Shown here in pieces: positions 7,192 to 13,830 of a stretch of DNA of 15,565 bases. Position numbers and translations under genes: made by a program. How positions within the stretch are numbered: position 1 is the stretch's first letter; each line of letters starts with the position of its first letter. A model generated the notes under the pieces. The model made no database searches and had not been told where the DNA came from. It saw only the letters and a list, made by a program, of their open reading frames with translations. Origin of the DNA: Oscillospiraceae bacterium (GTDB lineage: Bacteria > Bacillota > Clostridia > Oscillospirales > Ruminococcaceae); the NCBI GenBank assembly GCA_900768705.1, contig CAAGEB010000058.1, forward strand, positions 1 through 15,565. The letters run 5' to 3'.

Positions 7192-7214
7192 GCCTTTTTT
7201 ATAAAAATCAGTTG

Positions 7215-7237
7215 AAAATGCTCGAAAAGAGAATTTT
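7215..7237 (-). terminator. Weak terminator candidate after the 203-residue gene
   Basis: AAAAT (7215-7219) pairs with ATTTT (7233-7237), and CTC (7221-7223) with GAG (7229-7231) around a GAAAA loop, with one G/A mismatch. The minus strand then continues with T-rich sequence. The stem is AT-rich and of low stability. Confidence 0.3.
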
Positions 7238-7248
7238 GAACGCCCTTT

Positions 7249-7860
7249 TCAGGGTCTGTAAAGCGCAGAAGTGCCGTTTTCACCGATACCGATTATTTCT
7301 TCGATTTTCAGATTGAGACTGCTCAGGTAATCCTTCATATCCAATTCCGGGGTGTTCTCCGAAAAGGTCAGCCTGTCCGGGTTTGTAAAAAACACGCTTT
7401 TGCAGATGTTACCGCCGGTATATCGGCGAATGGCAGTAAAACCGTTTTCCGTGTCTGCCTCCACTGCCTCTCCGTCGGAATTGTCCGCCAGTATATCTAC
7501 TGCATTTATCAGCCTTTCCGCCATAAATTTCGGAACAAGCACGGCATGGGAAATTATTCTCCCCTTTTTCATGGGATGACTGCGGAATTCAGCCGCCTCC
7601 GAGATAGTGCGATTGTAAATGGGTTCCGAAAACCACACGGAATTCTGCACCGGTTTTGCGCAGATTATTTTTTCAAAGCCGCCCTCCGATACCAGTCTTG
7701 CATAAAAAGTCTGGTGGTTGTCCCTCGGAAGGCAGTATATATCCATTATAACCGCAGAAAGCCCCACATTAATTCCCGCTCCTCCGAGAGCCAGATTTGC
7801 AAGTACAACCTCTTTCTTATAGGCTTCCCGCCAGCCCGCCGGGTTTTCATTCAAAAGCAT
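7249..7860 (-). CDS. Conserved-looking protein of unknown function, 203 residues
   Basis: I do not recognise this family. The protein starts MLLNENPAGWREAYKKE, has a short nonpolar glycine-containing stretch at about 21-38 (LANLALGGAGINVGLSAV) that is too weak to call a membrane segment, and otherwise looks like a soluble alpha/beta protein. No zinc motif, nucleotide-binding loop or helix-turn-helix is evident. The start at 7860 is fixed from upstream, because two in-frame stops (TGA, TAA) lie one codon before the ATG. The SD is poor: only AAGTGA within the preceding 15 bases. It lies 111 bases after the HExxH membrane-protein gene on the same strand and about 250 bases before the PBP start, so it may be the last gene of the sir2-led operon or an independent unit. 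It is called a gene because of its length, its compact fit between neighbours and its protein-like composition. Confidence 0.75.
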   Translation of the reverse strand: MLLNENPAGWREAYKKEVVLANLALGGAGINVGLSAVIMDIYCLPRDNHQTFYARLVSEGGFEKIICAKPVQNSVWFSEPIYNRTISEAAEFRSHPMKKGRIISHAVLVPKFMAERLINAVDILADNSDGEAVEADTENGFTAIRRYTGGNICKSVFFTNPDRLTFSENTPELDMKDYLSSLNLKIEEIIGIGENGTSALYRP

Positions 7861-7971
7861 TTGTTATCACTTCTTTCTTTCAGAAAAGAATAATCGTGGT
7901 TTTGTGAAAGTATAATGTCCGGTTATCGATGCCTGCCCTCTTCTTGCCTCACCTTCAGAGAAAATCACACA

Positions 7972-9054
7972 TCACGAAAGACAGTACGCCAGTATCAGTT
8001 CCGTAACACGATCATAGCTGAGAGTTCCGTCCGCCACTCCCTGCGATTTTATAAAGGTATCATTCACTGTTTCCGACACCTCCATAACCTTGCCCTTGTG
8101 GGCATTTATATATTCATTCTGTGCCGAAAAATCCTTGTACATTCCCACCGTCAGCCTGCCCGCCGCCCGGCTCCACATATCAATATCAAAGGCGTAAAGC
8201 GCATTGGAACAGTAGGTGTAAGCCATCATATACCCCGAATAGCGGTATTCCGGGTACTCGCTGTTAATACAGGACAAAAAGGCAAGGAAATTACATTCGT
8301 TTTCAAAGGCAATTCCCCGTGAATGTGCGCTTTCGTGAGCGGCAGTAAATGGAATTGCATAGTCTGCCTGCGCCACATTTATATTACACTCCGCAAAAAA
8401 CGGAAAGTAAAGCCCCGTAATTCCTGTGTACGACCACTGCTCGGACAGCATTACCGGCTTCTGACGGAAAATTGATGTCCAAAGGAACCAATACTTCTCC
8501 GACAACTTCTCATAACCGCTTCCCGCCCTTGTCAGTTCGGTGAAATTGTCTTCGGGAAGCGCAAAGGGAGCTTCATCGTCAATTCCCATATCCGCCCTTG
8601 CCTGCTTTGCTCCGTCAGCCAGAAGCTCGCAGACCTCCAGCAGCTGCTCCGGGGACTTCTGAGAGGTATCCAGCTCCATTATCCGCTCTATGGGATAACG
8701 GTAGTAGTTTGCGCCGTGGCAGATCATATACATAAGGCAGATACAGGACAGAACCGTTCCCACGCCCCGCAGGGCTTTCAAGGCTGTTTTCCCCCTGTGA
8801 CTGCTTTTTTTCAGCCTGACAATCAGCAGTACAATAAGGAAAATCACCATGGGGACCGCCAGCACAGCCAACAGCTCCGTCAGGGAAATCGGTATCAGGC
8901 TTGTAATAAACCCCAGAGGTATGGTTATCAGCTTAAAAAGTCCCCTAGAAACCACATATTCCGTGAAATCCGGAAACATTGGCAGAAGAAAATACATTGC
9001 CGCCGCTAAAACCAGCGGAATAATTATAGGAAGCAAACCTGCAAGCTTTTTCAT
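7972..9054 (-). CDS. Membrane protein with HExxH metallopeptidase motif (DUF3810 type)
   Basis: A 360-residue protein. About four hydrophobic segments fill the first third (near 4-24, 39-57, 61-81 and 100-114). A long soluble region follows with AAHESAHSRGIAFENECNFLAF, in which His-Glu-Ser-Ala-His (240-244) is a HExxH zinc site and a Glu about ten residues on (251-253) is the likely third ligand. This is the layout of DUF3810 proteins as I know them. I infer a membrane-anchored gluzincin-like peptidase; the active domain's side of the membrane is not settled, though a signal-like first helix favours the outside. AGAGG (9061-9065) lies 6 bases before ATG 9054, so the open frame further upstream is not used. 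That ATG overlaps the stop of the cysteine desulfurase gene as ATGA, indicating translational coupling. Substrate unknown. Confidence 0.85.
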   Translation of the reverse strand: MKKLAGLLPIIIPLVLAAAMYFLLPMFPDFTEYVVSRGLFKLITIPLGFITSLIPISLTELLAVLAVPMVIFLIVLLIVRLKKSSHRGKTALKALRGVGTVLSCICLMYMICHGANYYRYPIERIMELDTSQKSPEQLLEVCELLADGAKQARADMGIDDEAPFALPEDNFTELTRAGSGYEKLSEKYWFLWTSIFRQKPVMLSEQWSYTGITGLYFPFFAECNINVAQADYAIPFTAAHESAHSRGIAFENECNFLAFLSCINSEYPEYRYSGYMMAYTYCSNALYAFDIDMWSRAAGRLTVGMYKDFSAQNEYINAHKGKVMEVSETVNDTFIKSQGVADGTLSYDRVTELILAYCLS

Positions 9055-10181
9055 ACCGCACCTCTCAGCCTTTTCACACAAAGTGCAATTATTTCCGCCG
9101 CTTCGGAAATTTCATCCTCGGTGGTTTTTTCGCCAATGGAAAGCCGCAGACTTCCGTCCAGCCATTTTTCTTCCAAACCCAGAGCCGAAAGCACATGGGA
9201 ACGCTTCTGTCTGCCGTTCTGACAGGCAGAGGCAGAGGAGGCGCACACTCCCATTATATCCAGATTAAGCACCAGAGCCTCGCCGTCAATTCCCTCAAAG
9301 GAGAAATTCACATTTGAGCATACCCGATTGCGAATACCGCCGTTGAGCCGAGAGCCGGGTATTGGAGAAAGGCTTTCAATCAGTCTGTCCCGCAGCTTTT
9401 CCTGTTTTTTCTGTTTTTCGGAAATATCCGTGCAGGCTTCTCGGAGTGCCGCTGCCAGAGCCGCAATTGCGGCGGTGTTTTCCGTGCCGGAACGCCTGCC
9501 GTTTTCCTGACCGCCGCCCAGTATCATCGGAGAAAGCTCCGTTCCGCTGCGGACATACAAAAGCCCGCTTCCCTTGAAGCCTCCGAATTTCTGTGCCGAC
9601 AGCGAAAGCATATCCACGGGAAGCTTTTGCAGTTCAACGGGAATTTTTCCCACCGCTGCTGCGGCGTCTGTGTGAAAAGGAACGCCCTTTCTTCGGCACA
9701 GCCCACCTATTTCCTCAATGGGCTGAATGGTACCGATTTCATTATTGACAAGCATAACGGAAACCAATGCGGTGTTGCCGTCAATTTCCCTCTCCGCCTC
9801 CTCAAGAGAAACTGTTCCCTCGCTGTTCACCGAAAGCTCCACAAGCTCAAAGCCGTATTTTGCCGCTTCACGGCAGGGATTAAGAACTGCGTGATGTTCG
9901 GTTTTCACGGTGACGATTTTCCGTCTGCGGGTGGATTTCAATGCGGAGAAAATCGCTGTATTGTCGCTTTCCGTACCGCCGCTTGTGAAAATAATCTCGC
10001 CGGGCAGACAGCCAAGAGCTTCGGCACACATTTCACGGGCGGAAACAATCGCCAGAGCAGCCTCTCTTCCAAGGGTATGAATTGAGGAAGGATTTCCGAA
10101 GCCCTGTGAAAGAAATGGCATTGCCGCTTCAAGAGCCGAGGGCAATACCGGCGCAGAGGCGGCATAATCCAGATATATCAT
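9051..10181 (-). CDS. Cysteine desulfurase, NifS/IscS-like
   Basis: A 376-residue PLP enzyme of aminotransferase class V that takes sulfur from cysteine as a persulfide. Visible are YLDYAASAPV at the N-terminus, TSGGTESDN (66-74), TEHHAVL with the PLP-stacking His near 97, HTDAAAAVGK (170-179), the PLP lysine in SAQKFGGFKG (Lys198), GGGQENGRRSGTEN (222-235) and the persulfide Cys320 in CASSASACQNG. Two normally conserved PLP contacts are changed: the Gln of H-D-x-x-Q is Ala175, and the His before the lysine (SxHK) is Gln197. No IscU, ThiI, MnmA or SufU gene is adjacent, so the sulfur acceptor is unknown. The start shares one base with the upstream TPM stop (TAATG); GGAGG at 10194-10198 is 12 bases away, so coupling probably matters. 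The 3' end overlaps the next gene by four bases. Confidence 0.92.
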   Translation of the reverse strand: MIYLDYAASAPVLPSALEAAMPFLSQGFGNPSSIHTLGREAALAIVSAREMCAEALGCLPGEIIFTSGGTESDNTAIFSALKSTRRRKIVTVKTEHHAVLNPCREAAKYGFELVELSVNSEGTVSLEEAEREIDGNTALVSVMLVNNEIGTIQPIEEIGGLCRRKGVPFHTDAAAAVGKIPVELQKLPVDMLSLSAQKFGGFKGSGLLYVRSGTELSPMILGGGQENGRRSGTENTAAIAALAAALREACTDISEKQKKQEKLRDRLIESLSPIPGSRLNGGIRNRVCSNVNFSFEGIDGEALVLNLDIMGVCASSASACQNGRQKRSHVLSALGLEEKWLDGSLRLSIGEKTTEDEISEAAEIIALCVKRLRGAV

Positions 10182-11059
10182 TATCTGTGGTGGCCTCCGC
10201 CGCCGCCGTGACCTCCGCTATGACCTCCTCCGCCGGAATGTCCGCCGCCGGAAGAGGAGCTTCTGCGGTAGTGGGTGGTGTATTCACGGACGAAGTCATC
10301 CACTCTATTGGTAACAACTGTACGGCTCCGGTCTATATAAGTTGATGCGCTGATAGGAGCTTTCTTCTTGTAAGCCCCGCATACTTTCTTATTTACTCCC
10401 ACCGTAATCAGAATGGTAATTACAAGTCCGACGGTAAATATTAAGAAATTATTTACAATAAAGTTTAAAATCCGCTCCAGCAGTCCCATAAAGGGATTGC
10501 TGTATGTAACCAGTCCGCGGCAGAAAGCAATCCCTGCCGCATAGAACTGCACGCTGTCGGTGTATTTGTAAACATTTTCTTTGTGTTCGATTCCGGGATA
10601 GTCATTGGGATCCACAGTTTTTTCCAGCTTGGAATATACCCGATTGAAAAGCCCGTCAATCACACCGTCATACATATTCCGTGCGTTTCCGAATGTGGAA
10701 ATCTGATCGGTATAATTACGGTACTCCGACCTGTCGTGGGAATTAAGAAGCATAAGCACCACGCTGGGTGAGGTTCTTCCGAAAGCATTGTCGGAGAAAA
10801 CATCGGAATAACGGGCGTCGCTCATTCCATCCAGATCCCCTGTTATGACAATTCCCACATTGCAGTTGATTTTATCGGCAGTCTCCTGCATAATCTTCAC
10901 CAGAGCCGCTTCCTCATCATCGGTAAGGCAGTTGTCAAAATCCGCAAGGCATACTCTATAGGCAGACGCCGCAAAGGCGGTTGTTCCCACAAAGGGAAAT
11001 ATTGCGGCAATCAGCAGTATCACCGCCGCAAAAGAGGCAATCGTTTTTTTAGCCGCCAA
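10181..11059 (-). CDS. TPM-domain membrane protein with Gly/His-rich tail
   Basis: A 292-residue envelope protein. A signal peptide (MAAKKTIASF..., cleavage likely after TAFA near residue 30) is followed by a TPM domain (about 33-180; formerly DUF477, YgcG-like) starting ADFDNCLTDDEEAALVKIM. A transmembrane helix lies at about 198-222, then a basic stretch, then a tail of Ser, Gly and five His (about 267-292, ending GGGGGHHR). TPM proteins often end in Gly-rich tails; frequent His is less usual and suggests metal binding. I place the start at TTG 11059: GGAGG (11068-11072) is 8 bases upstream, and the open frame beyond it would add MYCCFWEVFS before the signal peptide and run into the SD itself. 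The gene overlaps the zinc-ribbon gene by 11 bases and the desulfurase by one. TPM domains are linked to membrane-protein quality control, but the biochemical role is not settled. Confidence 0.85.
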   Translation of the reverse strand: MAAKKTIASFAAVILLIAAIFPFVGTTAFAASAYRVCLADFDNCLTDDEEAALVKIMQETADKINCNVGIVITGDLDGMSDARYSDVFSDNAFGRTSPSVVLMLLNSHDRSEYRNYTDQISTFGNARNMYDGVIDGLFNRVYSKLEKTVDPNDYPGIEHKENVYKYTDSVQFYAAGIAFCRGLVTYSNPFMGLLERILNFIVNNFLIFTVGLVITILITVGVNKKVCGAYKKKAPISASTYIDRSRTVVTNRVDDFVREYTTHYRRSSSSGGGHSGGGGHSGGHGGGGGHHR

Positions 11060-12143
11060 AGAAAACACCTCCCAGAAGCAGCAGTACAATCAGGCACGTC
11101 AACGCAATACCTGCCGTAAAGAAAAAGGCTTTCGGCTTGCTTATTGGAAGCTCCCCGAACATTGTGCCGGTTTGCCCGTTCATAACAAAAGGATAATCCT
11201 TGCCGTTGTGAGTATAATTCAGGAACCACACCGGCAGCAGAGCATAAATATACTGCTGCTGATTATTGTGAACCCTGCATTGAACATTCTCCAGAGAGTT
11301 GTAATTAATAGCCATTTTCCGCAGCTCCTGCTCCATGGCTTGTTGGATACGCTCGTCAATGCGTATTGCAGCGTCGCTTTTCGGAACATCGTATTTTTCT
11401 GCGGCACAGCCCGAGAGATAAGACATATTGAAGGGCTTTATTCCCTTGTAATCGAAAGGCTCAATGCTTTCCATAAGGCTGTCGCTGATACGGCGGGAAC
11501 CGTCGCAGGGAACCCTCAGAAACAGCATCTCCGCTCCCCGCTCCACATGATAGATTTTAGTTCGGGTGTAGGTGGTATCTCCCACCGTCCAGGAAGTAAC
11601 GGTTTTTGCCTGTGCAGTCATATCACCCTGCACCAGTCCGCTTTTCAGCCAGTAGGGAACATACAGTGCGCTTATCTCATTGATTTTCGCATTCTCTCTG
11701 AAACCCTTTGGCAAAAGGAATTTGCCTCTGGTGTATTTTTTGAAATTCTCCTCCGCCTTGTTGCGGGTAGTGGCAAAGGGGATAATGATATCGGGCTTGA
11801 AATCGCCGGAAAGCCTTCCGGAAAGAATAACCGGCGTGTGGCAGAAATGACATCTGGTGGAGGCGGTAAGGGAATCGCAGATGACGCCTGCACCACAGTT
11901 GGGACAGGTGTACAGTGCGCTTTGTCCGGTAAATTCCTCCTGTTCCAGCTGATCGGCGTTAAGTTCGGGTTCGTTTTCATCAAGATTAACGCTGCTGTCC
12001 CGTTTCAGAAAAATCTGCTTTATTTCATCCTCAGAAAATGTGCTGTCGCAGTAAAGACAGCGACAACGCCCCGAAGCATTGTCGAATTCCAGTGCCGCAT
12101 TGCAGTTCGGACACTGATAGGTTACGGTTTTTACTGAATCCAT
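11049..12143 (-). CDS. Double zinc-ribbon protein with C-terminal membrane anchor
   Basis: A 364-residue protein. Two treble-clef-like zinc ribbons open it: CPNC (11-14) with CLYC (29-32), and CPNC (80-83) with CHFC (98-101). Between them is an acidic linker. The middle (about 115-330) is a soluble region including PYWLKSGLVQGDM, a segment seen in the 'TFIIB-type zinc ribbon' family of Firmicutes membrane proteins. One hydrophobic helix follows near 340-360 and the protein ends GGVFFGG. The zinc ribbons should be cytoplasmic with the chain tail-anchored. The name of the family reflects the ribbon only; no transcription role is implied. AAGGAG (12152-12157) is 8 bases before ATG 12143; the GTG at 12152 overlaps the SD and is rejected. 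The gene lies 23 bases after sir2 and overlaps the TPM gene, which I take as a functional partner. Confidence 0.85.
   Translation of the reverse strand: MDSVKTVTYQCPNCNAALEFDNASGRCRCLYCDSTFSEDEIKQIFLKRDSSVNLDENEPELNADQLEQEEFTGQSALYTCPNCGAGVICDSLTASTRCHFCHTPVILSGRLSGDFKPDIIIPFATTRNKAEENFKKYTRGKFLLPKGFRENAKINEISALYVPYWLKSGLVQGDMTAQAKTVTSWTVGDTTYTRTKIYHVERGAEMLFLRVPCDGSRRISDSLMESIEPFDYKGIKPFNMSYLSGCAAEKYDVPKSDAAIRIDERIQQAMEQELRKMAINYNSLENVQCRVHNNQQQYIYALLPVWFLNYTHNGKDYPFVMNGQTGTMFGELPISKPKAFFFTAGIALTCLIVLLLLGGVFFGG
11068..11072 (-). promoter_or_regulatory. SD site that selects a TTG start for the TPM gene
   Basis: GGAGG lies inside the last codons of the zinc-ribbon gene (encoding GGV) and 8 bases before TTG 11059. 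The GTG at 11068-11066 overlaps the SD itself and cannot be the start. The 11-base overlap points to coupled translation of the two membrane proteins. Confidence 0.7.
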
Positions 12144-12166
12144 ATTATCCACTCCTTGTAATATAG

Positions 12167-12877
12167 TCAGACTGCTTTAATCTTTCCCAGCACCTCTGCA
12201 ATTCCCTCGTGAATTGCAAGCTCCGCCCTGCCGTCGGCGGAAATTTCGCTTTTATTTATAACAACCAGATGTCTGCCGCCGAAGTAATTCACCAGCCCCG
12301 CCGCAGGATAAACCGCCAGCGATGTTCCGCCGATAATCAGCGTATCGGCGTTTGAAATCTCTGCCACGGCACGGTTAATATCTTCGCTTTTCAGACTTTC
12401 CTCGTAAAGCACCACATCGGGCTTGATTTTTCCCCCGCATTCGCACAGCGGAACTCCGCTGCTTTCCGTTATTGCGGAAAGGGGATAGAATTTGCCGCAT
12501 TTTGTACAGTAATTACGGTGAATACTTCCGTGCAGCTCTATAACATTCCTGCTCCCCGCAGCCTGATGAAGTCCGTCTATATTCTGGGTTATAACAGCGG
12601 AGAGCTTTCCCGCCTTTTCCAGCTCCGCCAGCTTTTTGTGAGCAGCGTTGGGTACGGCGTTTTCGTATATCATTCTGTCCCGATAAAAACGGTAGAATTC
12701 CTCCGTGTTCCTCACATAAAAGGTATGGGAAACAATCTGCTCCGGCGGGTATTTGTATTTCTGAGAATACAGTCCGTCGGAACTTCGGAAATCGGGAATT
12801 CCGCTTTCGGTGGAAACCCCCGCTCCTCCGAAAAAAACTATTCTCTCACTGTCGTCAATAATCTCCTGAAGCGTCAT
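12167..12877 (-). CDS. Sir2-family NAD-dependent protein deacylase (CobB type)
   Basis: A 236-residue single-domain sirtuin that removes acyl groups from lysine using NAD. Motifs in order: GAGVSTESGIPDFRS (18-32), TQNIDGLHQAAG (97-108), catalytic His116 in ELHGS, a zinc site CTKC (124-127) with CEC (145-147), KPDVVLYEE (152-160) and GGTSLAVYPAAGL (183-195). In the acyl-pocket segment FYRFYRDRM, Tyr62 aligns with the Tyr of the Tyr-x-x-Arg pair that marks desuccinylases, but the Arg position is Tyr65; I therefore infer deacetylase rather than desuccinylase activity. AGGAGG (12884-12889) is 6 bases before ATG 12877. It is the first gene of the compact minus-strand operon and sits directly downstream of a cluster of inverted repeats. 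Confidence 0.95.
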   Translation of the reverse strand: MTLQEIIDDSERIVFFGGAGVSTESGIPDFRSSDGLYSQKYKYPPEQIVSHTFYVRNTEEFYRFYRDRMIYENAVPNAAHKKLAELEKAGKLSAVITQNIDGLHQAAGSRNVIELHGSIHRNYCTKCGKFYPLSAITESSGVPLCECGGKIKPDVVLYEESLKSEDINRAVAEISNADTLIIGGTSLAVYPAAGLVNYFGGRHLVVINKSEISADGRAELAIHEGIAEVLGKIKAV

Positions 12878-12899
12878 ACTTAACCTCCTAAAAAGGAAT

Positions 12900-12989
12900 A
12901 TTCTTCATAAATTCCGCCAGAATAAAACAGTATTCCGATTTGTCGAAAAAGTCTGTCCGACAAGAAAAGAATACTGAATAATGAAGAAT
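12900..12989. repeat. Nested inverted repeats upstream of sir2
   Basis: Three arm pairs are nested: ATTCTTCAT (12900-12908) with ATGAAGAAT (12981-12989), CAGTATTC (12928-12935) with GAATACTG (12969-12976), and TTGTCG (12940-12945) with CGACAA (12958-12963). All are perfect. The outermost right arm is also part of the left end of the MITE-like element. This may be a sir2 leader structure, an operator, or a second, older element inserted beside the first. Confidence 0.5.
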
Positions 12990-13095
12990 GAATAAAAGAT
13001 GTATCGGCTTCGCCGATTGTTCCGAAAAAATGATTATAACGCATTATTTCAAATATGTGCCCGGAGGGTACACCGAATTAATTCATTATTCATTA
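12979..13095. mobile_element. MITE-like element, about 117 bp
   Basis: The ends are an imperfect inverted repeat: TAATGAAGAATGAATAA (12979-12995) against TTAATTCATTATTCATTA (13078-13095), differing at one base and one indel. Inside are two hairpins: ATCGGC/GCCGAT (13003-13008 with 13012-13017) around TTC, and TGTGCCC/GGGTACA (13056-13062 with 13066-13072) around GGA with one G-U pair. There is no open frame of note. Terminal repeats of this TTCATTATTCATT type resemble small non-autonomous elements in gut Firmicutes, though I cannot name the family. A longer target duplication is not evident; a TA target is possible. Confidence 0.6.
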
Positions 13096-13161
13096 AGGTA
13101 AGAACTTCTTTTAGGGCTTATCGCAAGATTGTTAATATGTATTACCCCGGAGGAAAACAAT

Positions 13162-13830
13162 ATGTCAATAAGCGTTCATGATCTGCGGAAAATTTACACT
13201 GTCGGCGGCAGAAAGGTCACTGCCCTCGATGGCGTTTCGCTGGACATTTCCGACGGAGAATATGTCACGGTTGTGGGAGCCTCCGGCTCGGGAAAATCCA
13301 CGCTGATGAATATTCTCGGCTGCCTTGATTTCCCCACCTCCGGAAGCTATCTTCTCGACGGAAGAAATGTTTCCGGGCTTTCCGAAAAGGAAGTCTCCGA
13401 AATACGGAGTAAGAAAATCGGGTTTATCTTTCAGAGCTTCAACCTTATTCCGGGTCTTACGGCGGCGGAAAACACCGAGCTTCCGCTGGTGTACAGAAAG
13501 GTGAAAAAATCCCTTCGCCGTGAGATTGCTCTTGAAGCTCTTGAAAAGGTTGGATTATCCGACAGGGCTTTGCATAAGCCCTGCGAGCTTTCCGGCGGTC
13601 AGCAGCAGCGGGTTGCTATTGCCCGTGCCATAGCCGCCGACCCTGAAATAATACTGGCGGACGAACCTTGCGGAAATCTGGACAGCCGTTCGGGAAAATC
13701 CGTACTTCGTATTCTTGACAAGCTCAGCCGCTCCGGAAAAACCGTGGTAATGATTACCCACAACGAGGAAACAGCAAAGCAGGCAAACAGGCTTGTTCGC
13801 ATTTCCGACGGAAAGATCGTGAGCGGCTAG
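13162..13830 (+). CDS. ABC transporter ATP-binding protein, MacB/LolD type
   Basis: A complete 222-residue ATPase. Walker A GASGSGKST (39-47), Q-loop Gln91 in FIFQSFNL, signature LSGGQQQRVAIARAI (143-157), Walker B IILADEP (163-169), D-loop GNLDS and switch His200 in MITHNEE are all present. The ILGCLDFPTSGSYLLDG and SFNLIPGLTAAEN segments are typical of the MacB/LolD/FtsE-like subgroup, which works with FtsX-fold permeases in peptide export or envelope stress. The usual EPTGNLDS reads EPCGNLDS here. GGAGG (13149-13153) is 8 bases before ATG 13162, so the earlier ATG at 13129 is not used. No permease gene is next to it: the downstream gene is on the other strand and its stop codon shares CTAG with this one. 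The ATPase must work with a permease encoded elsewhere, or be a remnant whose partner was lost. Confidence 0.93.
   Translation: MSISVHDLRKIYTVGGRKVTALDGVSLDISDGEYVTVVGASGSGKSTLMNILGCLDFPTSGSYLLDGRNVSGLSEKEVSEIRSKKIGFIFQSFNLIPGLTAAENTELPLVYRKVKKSLRREIALEALEKVGLSDRALHKPCELSGGQQQRVAIARAIAADPEIILADEPCGNLDSRSGKSVLRILDKLSRSGKTVVMITHNEETAKQANRLVRISDGKIVSG

Noticed and set aside
11172..12137. 321-codon plus-strand frame opposite the zinc-ribbon gene
   Set aside because: The minus-strand frame has paired CxxC motifs, a proper SD and operon spacing; the plus-strand product has none of these.
266..12877. PARG and Sir2 as one ADP-ribose or anti-phage defence system
   Set aside because: They are about 11 kb apart, on opposite strands and in separate units, and the Sir2 is a CobB-type single-domain enzyme rather than a defence fusion.
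12979..13095. CRISPR repeat or phage attachment site
   Set aside because: There is a single inverted pair rather than evenly spaced direct repeats, and no integrase or cas gene nearby.
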